Shown: piece after piece, positions 1 through 14,400 of the stretch
Layout of the letters: the number at the start of each line of letters is the position of its first letter
How positions within the stretch are numbered: the first letter of the stretch is position 1
Source of the DNA: Ciona intestinalis
Lineage: Eukaryota; Chordata; Ascidiacea; Phlebobranchia; Cionidae
Reading direction: 5' to 3'
DNA length: 64,000 nt
Assembly (NCBI RefSeq): GCF_000224145.3
Contig: NC_020177.2
Location: forward strand, 2,066,325 to 2,130,324
Notes under the pieces: model-generated
The model's input: the letters and a program-made list of their open reading frames with translations, nothing else
The model's database searches: none
What the model was told of the DNA's origin: nothing
Position numbers and translations under genes: made by a program

Positions 1-2156
<2,156 letters not shown>

Positions 2157-3415
2157 TTGTCTAAACTGTGTTCCCATAGAAATAGCAAATATACGACTGC
2201 TTTATAAGTTAACTGTGAACATTTACCCTGCTCCTGCAGTTCCCCAAACGATTGCAAGCTTGTACCGGCAATTTCTCTGCGCTGGTGCACATAAAAATTA
2301 CCTTGTACATAACACAGTGTATTTTGACAAGTCAATTTAATATCCTACAATTACCGCATGTTTTAAAGTCTGCCTGTTCCTGATTCTGATGTAGTATTTC
2401 TATATCTATCTAGTGTTGCGTTCAACCTGTTTCTTAATACAATAGCTTTTGTTTTAATATTGTATAGCAATTGAGTCAATTCTCACATACCATGTTCAAT
2501 ATTTAACATATTTATTCTCAGCCTGTATTCGTCACTACGTCATAACACCTATGTTTCATATGCCTCGTAAAAGCCCACGTGTTTTTTACCGGTTAAAACT
2601 GAACGGTTAACAGTTAAACAAAAAATGATAAAATTCCAGCCCTACTTGTGGGTAAATATTTTTCCGATTTTTTTTCTCTCTGTACTCGAATTTGACAACC
2701 ATAAGCGACCAACACACCTACGATAGTAGCATCGTGGAACTCGTGACCTGGAGGAGCGCGTCCACCCACTGTACCACGTCGCCTATGTGAGAGTTGACGT
2801 ATCTTTCTTAAGGTTTGTTTTAATATCTTTAAGACATAGGAGAAATTACTGTTTTTGTTCTGTTTAAAGTTGGAAAACTGTGTCCCGATTCGACGTCGGT
2901 GTTTAAAAGCACCAGTTACTAGGCAAAGGGGTTTGCTATGACTTTGTAAGTAATTTGTGGCCTGTTGCAGTGTTTACAGAACCGCAAAATCTAGAGGACA
3001 GATTAATGCGATTTACCCAAAATATATGCAGTAAAAATTACTTCAAGCAATTTTGGCGTGAGTAAACATTATAAAATGGACGCTGGTATAAAATAAGAAT
3101 GTATTTCTGTCTAAGGGTCCATCTCTTGTATGCCTATACACCGAAACCCAATCGCGGAATTTATACGCAATCCCTATGAATTTTTCTTCATACTAAATAG
3201 AAAATAGCTGTTGAGTAGTGGGCTACGAATTTCATGTTCTGCAATTGAACAACAGCGCGTTGCTAATGTATTTGTACATGACAAAGTTTTCCAGTATTCT
3301 GATTTCTTAAAACATTGTTGCATTCGTTCTGTGTTTAAAAATATACACGAGTTCTACAAACGATTAGTTGTAAATGATAATTTTGCTATAAAGCGCATGT
3401 ACTTTCAATGTAGAA
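2157..3415. other. SKP1 3'UTR and intergenic stretch, nothing else recognised
   Basis: AT-rich sequence after the SKP1 stop. I see no exon or repeat of known type before the MITE near 3416. An open stretch at 3211-3420 runs straight into that MITE and has no ATG start, so it is not called. Confidence 0.5.
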
Positions 3416-3616
3416 GTAAGAGTGTGGGGGAAGATGTGGCACCTTTTCATTCTATTTTTTTGTCCGATTTGGTAGTAAACAAGAAACATTCAAAGAATTA
3501 TAAAACCGTGTTCATGCGACTACCATATAGGCCTACTGTTGTTTATTGTATAAAACATGATTAGGACATCTAGGCATCATGTGCTAAAGGTGTCCCGTCT
3601 TCCCCCACCCCACCAT
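3416..3616 (-). mobile_element. Cimi-1-like MITE copy, between the 3' ends of SKP1 and the two-pass gene
   Basis: Family description, used for the later copies too: ends match TAGTAGGGTGGGGGAAGATGGGACA and its complement in short quotes (AGATGGGACACC ... GTGTCCCATCTTC), TA-rich flanks, ~190 bp, and an internal core with AACAATTAACAACGGTCTATG on one side and TTTGGTAGTAAACAAAGAAC on the other. '+' means that the ATAATATCCAAATAT side comes first. No coding capacity. The size and termini resemble the published Ciona MITE Cimi-1 (from memory, not checked). Confidence 0.85.
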
Positions 3617-3636
3617 ATTTATAATCGATAACTCAG

Positions 3637-6600
3637 TCAATGTGCCGAGTCTTCGGAAACTAAAGGACTGCTCGCTTGGGATGAACTCGTCTCTGTTTCA
3701 TTATTTTCTTCTAAGTTAACGCTTTGTTCATCCAACAGATCCACACGATCGTTATCAACACCACTATTCGTGACGTCATACACAGTTACGTCATTGCTGT
3801 TCTCGAGGCTGAAAAGGCATTGAAAAAAGGTTCCTCGTTTGCTACTGCCAGTCTTCTCTACTGGTGTGTTCGGTTCGACAGATAGTTGCTTCTCCTCTTC
3901 GCTGTAAAGCAATAACCGCACGACGCGTTATGTGCGAACAAGTTATTATGTAAAAACGATTGTATGTCGGCGCCATGGCATAGTGGTTAGGGCGCCTGCC
4001 TGTAACCCAGAGGTAATTGGTTCGAGGCTCGGGTCACCATTGTGAGCGTATGTTTCCTTGGGCAAGACACTTAACGGCAGTTGCTCCAACCCAGTGGTCA
4101 CTAATAGGTTGTCCAAATTATCAGCCAAACATAAAAAAAAAATGAAAAAATTTCAAAAAAATAATCACCCCCAAAGTAACGTACATGATAACTCGTAAGC
4201 TGGCACGAGATGTATCAAGACCCGTGTTATAACGACTGTCGTTTTCCCGCCACGCAAGGATAAAGTAAGTTACATTTATTCACTCAACACATAGTAGAAT
4301 GTGGAAAGATGGGACACTTTTTCATTCTATTTTCTCGAATATTCAAAGAATTATACAACCGTTTCCTCACGACTTACAACATAGACCGTTGGTAATTGTT
4401 TAAAACCCGATTAGGATATTTATATATATTATGAGCTAAAGGTGTCCCGCCTTCCCAACCCTATTATAAGTAACGCTATAACTTACGATTCGGTGTCAGA
4501 ACGTTGGTCTGTCACCTCGCGACCCAAAGTTGCCAAACTCTCGATTGGAACTAGATTAAACGAAGGATGATGGTGAGCAGCAATTCTGTTAACAGAAAAT
4601 TAAAACTAAATCATCTAATCAACATAAGGGATCCACATGCACCCTGCTATGCAAAATTTTAAACCTGAAGCTGTCTTCATGTACACTGCGTTGTCTTCGG
4701 AAATCCCAGAAACATTTCTTTGGTTTAGCTTTAATGGGTGAGTTTATGTATTCGGAAGGTTTCGCCTCATCTGTGTCTTCAGTTTGCTATGAAAAAAGAA
4801 AGAGAAAAGGAAAATATTAAAGTGCATGTTTCAAAACTGGATGTATAGAGACAATAATTGTTGACGATGATCGGACGGGTTGTTTTATGTGAGTCCAGAC
4901 AGCACTTATTAATATACCACATATGCTGCGAATCGCTGCTTTTATGTACATTTATGATCTACTCGGATTCTGAATACCCCATATACAAAACTTGTCACAA
5001 ATTATATAACACTAAAATAGATCGTTTGTACAGTAGGTAGGGGAAGAAGGGGCCCATTTAGCACATATTATCTAAATAGTCTGATCGTGTTTTAAGAATA
5101 AACAATTGTCTATGGAAGTCGTGAGGTTATAATTTTATAATTCTTTGGTTGTGGTTTGTTTACCACCAAATGGCACAAGAAAATAAAATGAAAAAGGTGT
5201 TCCATCTCCCAGTTACTATATTGCCAGTCTGAGAGTAATTAATTCTGAAAAAAAAAAACGAAAATCCATAGCCTTTTTACTTTGTCTATGAGTCCAGCCC
5301 TTTGAGGAGAACCGTAATAATCTTTGTTTAACTGATCCTGGTACTTCTGGTTTAACATTGGGCATCTTTCGATTTCTTTAGCTCGTTGATACCTGTGAAT
5401 AAAACCGATGTATATATAGCAACACGTTCAACCATAGTTGGTACGGGTTTTGTATATTGGTTGATCGATCTTGCAAATTAATGTAAAAAAGATATCTATG
5501 AGTGCATTTGATTCCAATATAACTTGCATATGAATGAATGAATAAATGTAACTTACTTTATCTTCGCGTGTCCGGAAAACAACAGTCGTTAAACACAGGT
5601 GTTCTGTTTTATACACCTCGTGCCAGCTTACGAGTTACCATGTAGGTTTTTTTTATTGAGGAGGTTTTTTTGTAAGCAGGTACAACTCGTTAGCAGGCAC
5701 GGGGTGTCTGAAACAAAACACCCGTGTTTATAACGACTGCTGTTCCCCCATTTGATGATATATAAGTTGCGTTTATTCAAATAAATACACTTACCTCTTC
5801 CAAAATTGGTACGCAAGAGGAGTCCCAATTAACACAAAAAGAGTTCCAACTCCAAGAAAAATGAATCCTACTATTTTTAACTCCTTTGCATACGAAGCAG
5901 TAAAGATTGCCTCGTAGTCTTTTGGGGCCGTGTGGTTTACATTCTAAAAATAAACAATGCAGTTGCGGATATTAATGGTCAATTATTTATTCTCCAGCGG
6001 TGGAGCTAGTTACCACGCGTGTACTTTAAGATATGTGCTCACGGCTTCATACACCTTGTTCTATAACCGCTTATATTATTTGCCAACTGTACAACTTTGT
6101 TGGCAAAAGTTTTTGTTGTCACTGTTTGGCCATATATAGGGATTAATGAGCAACCCATTAGTAGCCATTGGATTGTTAACTAAAACCACTGTAAAACGAA
6201 TCTCATGTACATACACCCGCAAATGTATAGACAAAATGACACCCTGTAGCTTTAACCATATAGTTATAAGGTGAATGTTGTAACGAAAACCAAAACAAAC
6301 ACATTTAGGTCTGTTTATCAATTGTTGTTGAAAATGTTAGTATTTTAGTTTTTGGAGGTATTTGTTTACATAAAATTCTGCCAACGAACAAAACATGAAT
6401 CAGAAGCGACGAATCATTCTGCACATTGTGATTCGTCAGGAAACGCTCTGTCCATCACCAATTTGAAATCCATTATACATATTCCGTATTGCGACTTTGA
6501 CCAGGAACGCCCATACACCAATAATCGCCACAATGTTCGTTACATTAAAATATTAAATAAAAACTACCTAAAACTCGTTACGAAATATATGTGTTATTGC

Positions 6601-8754
6601 AATTACACAAACTATACAAATAAAGCCGTTTGGGTTACCATAGGTAGTAATATGTAGTAGGGTGAGGGAAGATGGGACACCTTTAGCACATAACATCCAA
6701 ATATCCTGATCGTGTTTTTAACAATTAACAACGGTTTGTGGGAGTCGTGAGGATACGGTTTTATAAATCTTTGAATATTCTTTGTTTACTACCAAATTAA
6801 ACGAGTAAATAGAAATGTACAGGTGTCCCATCTTCTTCACCCTACTATATGTTATACAGGCAACAATACAACAGAAAATAGGATAGGCCCACACATATAG
6901 TCTACCTTCGTTGAACTTGTATAACTGCTCTCTTCAGACGACCGTTGATGCGTGACCTTTCCCTCCCAACTATTGGAGTGCTTATGATTCTTCATGGCCA
7001 CACTTTCGTGTATAAAAAACGCCCCACCTCCGATGACCAGAAGCAACCCACACGTGATCATGTACGCGAATGTCCTCAAGTAACCTTTCAACCTTGACCT
7101 CGCATGACCTGTCATGAGGTAGGTGCTGTCTTCAAATCTTGGGTCAAACTTGCAGAAGTGACTTTTCAGATCTCTCCGCTTAGTAACAAGCTGTGAACCG
7201 TACTCTGTTCTCTTTGCATCAACTACAAAATAGAAGAATATATTACTGATGTCAAAAAAATGAAACTTTTATCTTAATTCGAGCCTTGTAATGTAATATT
7301 CACTGAGCAATTGCTTAAACACTGAATAGTATTCCCGCATTGGTTAAGTGTCCAACGTTTTAACCCTACGTTTAAGTACAGGTCTGGTAAACAGTTTCTA
7401 TAGTCAGAACCTGCACCGTTGTTTGGGAAGTCGTTCTCGTTGCAGAATATCGCGCGTAAGTGTTATACAGCACAGAATGCAACATGCGTTAAAACGTCCG
7501 TAAATTAACTGCTGTCAAACCGAGCACCTAAACAACAGGACAAACATTAAAGCGACGTTGCATACACGATTGCTCCGGTAACTTTTAATTCAACTACATT
7601 TCTCCCTAACCTATTATCAGGGATTCAAATCTAACTTTGATTATATCTTTCTGAATTCGTTTCTTTTATATTTATTAAATTTGCAACGTATACCTTCTTT
7701 TGTTAATAAAAATTGCTATGCTGCTTGCCCTATCTTAATACCATAACAGCTATAATATCATCAGCTCTACTATACACTTACAAGCTAATCACGCCAGTTG
7801 TCTCGGATACCTTTTGAATGGTATATCGTTCTAACACCCATTGTTACATTCTTCCGCTGCGCCACGGATAGACTGGCGTTTGTTCCTGTGCCGAATATCA
7901 TATAGTGTATGACGTCACAGGCGACGAATCATAGCGGAATTGACACTTACGATGCGGGTTTGCCGTTTTGCAAATGCTGTTTGTTTGTTTGTTTATATGA
8001 TGAATTGGGCCAGGCGCAAGAAGTGACGTCATTATACCCTCTATGACGCAACTGGGCCGCACAATCATAATTGTTTGTTACTGAAAGAAAGTAGTTTCAT
8101 CGAAACTCATATCATATAGTACTGTTTCTTTAAGTATGGACACGCGCAGAGTATTAAGCCGGTTAAATTCGTCGAAATTAAATTTATACCTACCATAATA
8201 TAAATCCGTATAAAGTGTACGTGACCATTTTCATATTGTATTTCATAAAGCATATAATGTACATTACTAATCCTATATTTTTAAAAAGAAAACAAAACCA
8301 TCAACTTGATCATCTGGTTTTAGTAAAGGCTAATTACATTAATACTCATTTTCCGTTAAAAGGTTAATTTTGTAGGTATATATAGTACGATGGGAGAAGA
8401 TGGGACACCATATTATCCCGTTTTTTTTGTCCCATTTGGTAGTAAACAAAGAACATTTAAAGATTTATAAAACCCTAGTTTAATGTTGTATTATTAAACT
8501 ATGATAAAACCACATTCCCACGACTCTCATAAACCGTTGTTATATCAGAATATTTGAATATTATGTACTAAAGCTGTCCCGTCTTCTCCCACCTACTATA
8601 TACAGAGGTGACGGGCAATATTTTACAAGCCATAAATCAACAGTTTTAATAGGCAATGTAACAAGGTTTCTTCTATTTAATTATTTGTTAGGCCATTGCT
8701 TTAAAACACTCATATACCTGATTTGTTAATGCCATCTTTGTTTTTTATGCTCAT
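3637..8754 (-). CDS. Two-pass membrane protein with acidic C-terminal tail, family unknown
   Basis: Seven exons join in phase: 8754-8718 (ATG), 7222-6906, 5943-5795, 5392-5281, 4786-4665, 4585-4487 and 3901-3637 (TGA), giving 1101 nt, 366 aa. Residues 1-59 are basic, with no signal peptide. Transmembrane segment 1 lies near 60-82 (FAYMITCGLLLVIGGGAFFI). A loop follows with one N-glycosylation sequon (NHT). Segment 2 lies near 139-163 (IVGFIFLGVGTLFVLIG). The tail is about 200 residues and rich in Glu, Asp and Ser. Predicted topology has both ends in the cytosol. The donor of exon 4786-4665 (GTTTAA) is weak and exon 1 is short, so those ends are the least certain. It starts about 450 bp from the divergent gene at 9205. 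I do not recognise the family. Confidence 0.72.
3970..4286 (+). mobile_element. tRNA-derived SINE, nearly full length
   Basis: The head has a tRNA-like A box (TGGCATAGTGGTTAG) and B box (GGTTCGAGGCTCG). A body with GGGCAAGACACTTAACGGCA follows, then a 3' part CTCGTAAGCTGGCACGAG and an ATTC-type tail. It sits in the last intron of the two-pass membrane gene. The same family recurs through the window, often as tail-only or head-only pieces. It resembles published Ciona composite SINEs; the exact family name is not certain. Confidence 0.8.
4292..4467 (-). mobile_element. Cimi-1-like MITE copy
   Basis: Both termini are present (GAAAGATGGGACAC and GTGTCCCGCCTTCCC). It lies in the last intron of the two-pass gene, directly after the SINE. 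Confidence 0.8.
5032..5219 (+). mobile_element. Cimi-1-like MITE copy
   Basis: Complete but diverged copy in an intron of the two-pass gene; the left end reads GTAGGGGAAGAAGGGGCCC. Confidence 0.75.
5520..5790. mobile_element. Two SINE tails in opposite orientation
   Basis: 5520-5640 is a minus-oriented SINE 3' part (AACTTACTTTATCTTCGCGT, then CTCGTGCCAGCTTACGAG). 5665-5790 is a plus-oriented diverged tail (CAACTCGTTAGCAGGCACGG). Together they could form a hairpin in the intron. The second ends a few bases before the exon border at 5795. Confidence 0.65.
6655..6848 (+). mobile_element. Cimi-1-like MITE copy
   Basis: Full length with well-matched inverted ends; it lies in an intron of the two-pass gene, about 60 bp from the exon end at 6906. 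Confidence 0.85.
8383..8599 (-). mobile_element. Cimi-1-like MITE copy
   Basis: Slightly longer than usual because of an internal duplication of the TATTAAACTATGATAAAACC type. It sits in intron 1 of the two-pass gene. Confidence 0.75.
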
Positions 8755-9204
8755 GACTTTTCCTTTGTTCAGTTTTCCAGCGCTATTACTACAATCTAGT
8801 AATTTCTTCAGCAGTTGCCAGGCATCCTACTTCGACGTATGATGATTAGCGTATACGTTACTTTATCCGCCGATACATGTTGTGTCCATCATGGGGCGTC
8901 CCAATTAATGAAACAGAACCAAGTGTCTTAATCAATAAGCGGATTCATACGTAACACATGCCAGATTGTTTGGAATTAGAAGGGATTGTGACGTGACAGT
9001 TTTGTGAACTTTCCGCTGGGAGTTCATTTCGGTTTGTTACTGCGTTCGAAGACATTTTCCGCATAATACACGAGCGTTCTAAAATATATTTCCATTTATT
9101 TTTAACAAGGTTAAATTTACGGTTCCATATGACGTCACAAAGCTGTTTTGTTGTGTTTTGTTTTTAATTTTAAAATCTATCAAGAACAGACGCTGTTTTA
9201 CAGA
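8755..9204. promoter_or_regulatory. Presumed bidirectional promoter region
   Basis: The inferred ATG codons of the minus gene (8754) and the plus gene (9205) are 450 bp apart and diverge. No clean TATA box is visible. A CRE-type palindrome TGACGTCA lies at 9130-9137, close to the plus gene start. The call rests on gene layout only. Confidence 0.4.
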
Positions 9205-11378
9205 ATGAGTTTTAAGTATTTATTGTACAAAGTTTGGCTTAAACTGCAGCATTATGCGTTATTTGTGTTGTATTTTGTGCTGGGAAAGTGTGGTTTCTTG
9301 TCAGTTGCTTTGACCGACTTTTTCCATGAGATCAACTCTACGTATGTTGGTTTAAGGTTAGTATTATAACTGCGGCAACATTTTGAAAAATCTTTATAGA
9401 TATACGTCCTTAAGTTAAATAAACAGACACTTTTAGTTTGAAAAGTATTTTTATGATAGGTAGGATACTATTTATATGTATTCCTTTTTTTGTTTTATAT
9501 ACAAACCAGTTTAAAATACTTAGATTTGGTTATATCTCTAGTAGGCCGTGGTTTATTCTATACAGAAAATCACATCATAAGCACGACTTAGATTTATAGT
9601 TAACTATACCTATATACCCTCCTAAATAGTTTATACCTTTATTTTATATTATGAACAGACTCTATTTAACTCACATTAGAAAGGTGAATTGTCTAAGATA
9701 AACACTTTAACGTTTGTAGCTTTTTGATCCATAGTCGATAGTAAACAGTAAACAGATGAATTACTACTGTCATTGCAGACCTTCTGAAATTTTGTATTCT
9801 CGTGACATTATATCGCCAATTGTTGATGAAAGTGAAGTTTTTAAGGTAGTTGTATGCAAGAAGCAAACTTAATATAATGTTTTAATATTTCTTACTTGCC
9901 GGTTTAGGAAACTATCTTAGAAGTGTTTCGAGACGCCTTGCAGCGGCTTGTATCGCCAGAGTACCTCGGCCGCAAGGTGGTGGTAGTGAAGCGCGCTGAC
10001 AACAGAGGGCCATATTATGACCTGTAACTTGGAATAACCCAAGAAAATGTCCGGGTTGGTGGGTGGTGGAAGGACATGGCTATGTATGGGTATTGAGAGC
10101 TCTGGAAGATTTTGGTGTTGTTAAGACGGTGAAGGTATATGGGGTGATATAGTAGGGTGNNNNNNNNNNNNNNNNNNNNNNNNNNNNNNNNNNNNNNNNN
10201 NNNNNNNNNCATAATATGCAAATATCCGGATCATGTTTTAACAATTAACAACGGTCTATGTGAATCGTGAGAATACAGTTTTATAATTCTTCGAATGTTC
10301 TTTGTTTACTACCAAATGTTACTATTCATTACAGAATGAATCGGTGTCCCATCTTCCCCCACCCTACTATATTATGCTTACGAAGTCAGGACGATATATT
10401 CCAGTTGTGGCAAGACATATATACTATATACATACGAATGCACAGAAACAACGTATGTATAGTTACTTCCTCTCTCGCTTGCATAGTATGTGATTTTAAA
10501 ATAATCAAGGTACGATGTGTGACGTCACTTTCTGAGGAAATGTGGAACGAAGTGTGCAGTTCAAAGGTCATTGAGGGTGGTCACGTGGTTGAAATAGTCG
10601 GGAATACCCCACAACAGCTTCAAGTTGAAAAAGAGGAACGAATAAAACAGTGGAGGACAAGTAGTGTATTTTGCGCGGAGTGTCCGTGTTTTAAACATAA
10701 ATTTAGTGTGACAAGACCTGTTTAACTATATTACATGTCTGTGTTTTGGTATAAACTTATATAGTACAGGGTGGGAGGAGATGGGACACCTTTAGCATAT
10801 AATATCAAAACATCTTGATCGTGTTTTAAACAGTTAACAACGTTCTATGGGAGTCGGAAGGATACGGTTATATAATTTGCTGAATGTTCTTTGTTTACTA
10901 CTAAATGGGAGGATAAAATAAAATAAAAATGTGTCCTATCTTCCCCCGTATCTTACTGTATTACTAGCCTGTTTCAGTATAAACATATCTCATTTTTGTA
11001 GGTTTGAAACCAATATGGTGTTCTGTGAAACCTGCTTGTCGGTTACGCCTGGCTGATTATCAAAGTGACGTCATACCAAAAAACACAAAATCGTGCGCAG
11101 GATTAGGTATCTGCCATTCCCCAACCTACCACGAAGAGGTTTCGGAAGATCCAGACATCGGCCCAAACCATCGATGCCAGCGGGAATTCGTGACCCCAAT
11201 ACGCCGCAAAATCCCGGAAACTACCCCGTTCTTTTTTGACGTATTACCGTGGGGGTTATACGTGCGTGTTTTCCTTTTCCTTTTGTTCATGTCCGTTGTA
11301 TCTGGTTGTTATCTAAAGGGCTGTGGCGGTTTATTTGGTAGAAACAGAAGTGACTCAAAAACTTTGCTTGAACAATAA
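9205..11378 (+). CDS. Single-pass membrane protein with C-terminal transmembrane segment, exon order partly unresolved
   Basis: Exon 1 (9205-9356) starts with ATG and has a hydrophobic leader (HYALFVLYFVLGKCGFLSVA), probably a signal peptide. Exons 9779-9845 and 9908-10023 follow in phase. A likely exon lies near 10390-10455, and another at about 10510-10705 carries CAECPC. The last exon, 11002-11378, ends with a transmembrane segment (VRVFLFLLFMSVVSGC) and a cytosolic tail of about 25 residues. The junction into the 10510 exon is not settled: the simplest splice gives a stop, so a donor or acceptor differs or an exon lies under the 50-N gap. It reads as a type I membrane protein with a Cys-containing ectodomain. 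Family not recognised. Confidence 0.55.
10150..10370 (+). mobile_element. Cimi-1-like MITE copy interrupted by the assembly gap
   Basis: The left end (AGTAGGGTG) runs into the Ns at 10160 and the right part resumes at 10210. The gap therefore falls inside a repeat, which explains why the assembler failed there. Confidence 0.85.
10160..10209. other. Assembly gap, 50 N
   Basis: Run of exactly 50 Ns, likely of nominal size, inside a MITE. Confidence 0.99.
10762..10960 (+). mobile_element. Cimi-1-like MITE copy
   Basis: Complete copy in the last intron of the 9.2-11.4 kb gene; ends GGAGATGGGACACC and TCTTCCCCCGTATCTTACTG. Confidence 0.8.
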
Positions 11379-11491
11379 AGTACGACCCGTTTAACTATGT
11401 GTGGAACACAAGGGGAACAATGTATTGGAATGAAAGAAAGCTTGTAAAAATCGCCGGCATGTACAAAACAAAACAACAATGTTAACGACGC

Positions 11492-14400
11492 TTATCTAAA
11501 CCGAATACCGGCGAGAAGACGTCTAAAGCCGAGCAGCCTTACCATGTATAAAGATGGTGCTATTGTGGAATGAAAAAGAACGAGACACGACGCCACTTCT
11601 AGTAATAACAAACTGGGTTCAAACCCATGCGGGGGTACCAGATTTGCAGGTTGTGACGTCATAGATCTATTTGTTCGGTCATAGTTCATTGTCACGTTCA
11701 GCATCATAATAGATGTTGCGCGATTTGCATCGTTCGGTGTGTTCGTGTGCATTGCATCGAGCACGCATACGGCGACGTAAGTCGCGTACGCCACCAAGTA
11801 AAATACTGCGGTATAGAGTATAAACCGCCAGAGTGCGCTACAGCGCACAAACACGTTCTTCGAATGCTTTCTCAGCCACAAGAGGCGTAGCGAGATAATG
11901 AGCATAAACAGCCACGTGACTGTGATAACCAGAGCATGAAAAATCACGTGTAGCTTGCTGATTGGATAAAAAAGATTTGAACACGATTCTGGACACATGG
12001 GGCGCTGTTCCCATGGAATCGGGAAATCCCCGGATGAGTTGACGTCTGTGTAGTTCGATTCTGACGTCACAGTTAATAGCGAGTGGGCCACGAAACCTTT
12101 AAAGTTAAAATTCGGATTTAACAATATTATGAAATTAATTAGCGTAAAACTTATATAGTACCGTATAGGGCAAGATGGGACATCTTTTTATTTCATTTTT
12201 TTCGTCCCATTTAGTAGTAAACAAAGAACATTTAAAAAATTATAAAACCGTATCCTCACTACCCCAATAGACCGTTGTTAATTTAAAACACGTTCAGGAT
12301 ATTTGGAAATTATTTGCTTAACTTGTCCTGTTTTCCCCTATAGTAATCTTGTACAGTTTTTGTTTCTGGCAAATTAACTCTGGAAAGTTTACACTACTTT
12401 TAGGATTGAACGTAACATTCACATATACATACCACTCTCGTTAAATAAGGCATCTTTATATCTCCTGATTCGAGATTTTGTGTGCCTAATGCGTCGTATC
12501 GGGTTCGGGTGAAGTCCTGTACTGTTTTCTTCACTTTTCACGTCTGTTGTTGCATAAAACATTTAGTACAAAAAACACACAATTCATAAAAACATGATTT
12601 AAAACCTAAATTCTAAAAATGTTCTACAAAAAAAACTTACAGCCGGTTGAAAGATTCGATGCCATTACGCCCGTATCATAATCATTGCTGTCAGAAAATG
12701 GACTTTGATTTTTTTCATCATTATTGGTTTGCTCAATATTTGGAAAATATTCCGTTTCGCACTCCAGAGAGCAAGAAAAAATTTCTGCTACTTGATTTGA
12801 TGACCTGAAAGAAAACCAAACTCTCGTTTTGAATATGCTGCTTCACTGAAAGTATATTTGTAGCGCTACACATACATTCATACAAACTAAAACAGCCGTA
12901 ACTGCAACACGTTGTTTACTAATAATGTCTTTGAAAAAAACAAACTTAATTTCTTTGGAAAATTCAATCTTTTAACAAATTATTGCATAATTTACATTCT
13001 GAATCATGAAAATTTTTTTTACATTCTGAATCATGATTTACCCGCTTGCTTTCATCACAGCTCTCGTTGCTACTGGCAACAACCACGTGATTAGGAAAAC
13101 AATCCAAATAACCAATAAGATGGCGACTGTTGTACGGACGCTGACCACCGAGTTGCCATGGCGACCAACGTATGATTGGCTGTAAGTTGATGACGTCATG
13201 GAGCGTGGGAAGTTGGAGGGACGAATGCTGACGAGGCTTGTACCTGCGCGGATGAATATGATTTTATTAAGGTTCTATTTACACAAAAATTTAAACTTTT
13301 CGAAGAAACAAAATGTTTCTATTGTCACATATATTTATTTGCCGTCGAGTTATATGGATAACCACTGCAAGTTGTTGCTTATTGGACGCGAAATTGGGCA
13401 TTATACAAACAGTTTGCTGTGTCAGATAAAAGTATATATGAGCTATTTCACAATATTAAGCAGTGGAAAGTGGAAAAGGTTTATAAAGACACTTTAATAA
13501 AGGTTTACACACTACACTGGCTTTCCCAATATTTCGCATGCTTAGAATGAATTACAAACTCGTAAAACTGCGTACACTGGCTTTGCTATTGTGTTTTTCA
13601 CTCTTCGTGTTTATGCACGCCTTTGATTGAACGAATATGTTTAGAGAGTTGGTTTGGCGCAGTGTTGAGTGCAACCGCATGTCAAATAAGCAGAAAACAT
13701 CATGTTGAAGCCAACTTTGTTTTACTCTCATGTTCGCACCTCGCTCTACTTTATCCATGAGAATAAGATTTTCGATGCTACATTCAAACCGCTTCACGAA
13801 TGCTTTTCTTTTAATACTTTTTCAAAACATTGAAACGCAATTAATGGTGAAAAATACGTCCAGCGTTTACGTTATTTAAATGGGAACGAATTACCGAAAG
13901 TTTTTTTAGTTCAAGCTCATTATTTAAAGTTATGTTGTATGATATGCCGGTATCTGCACTAAGTAGTTATAATCGATTTTGGTTGATATAAGTTTTTTAT
14001 CCAAACGAATGACACAACCGAATTTGTGACCAAATTATACAAAAATATTTCACCACCGTGTCTATACATAGTTATTTCGCCCAACTCTCGTCGATATTTT
14101 CAAAAAAGTTGCATTAGTAAAAGTATAAAAAAATTCACGAAATAAAAAGCAATTCACTTAAAATTTCACGAAATAAAAACTTACGGGGCAAGAGCATAGC
14201 TGTAAGTCGTGACATGCTTTTCTTCCTTCGTGATTTACTCGAGGATTCTTGCTTATCTCCGGGCGAAAGTCTCTGCTGGCCGATCCGTCTGTCCGATTCT
14301 GCTTAATAATTAAAATGTGTAAGATTGGGATTTACGCTTTCATTTGCGACGGTCGAATTAATAATAGATAGGAGCGACGGAAAATTTCGAAGCATTCTAG

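Noticed and set aside
3211..3564. Plus-strand open frame of 117 codons
   Set aside because: No ATG start, and its second half is the MITE at 3416-3616; no similarity recognised.
3970..4040. Possible tRNA gene (A and B boxes)
   Set aside because: It cannot fold into a full cloverleaf with an intact acceptor, and it continues into the SINE body; the same holds for the other SINE heads.
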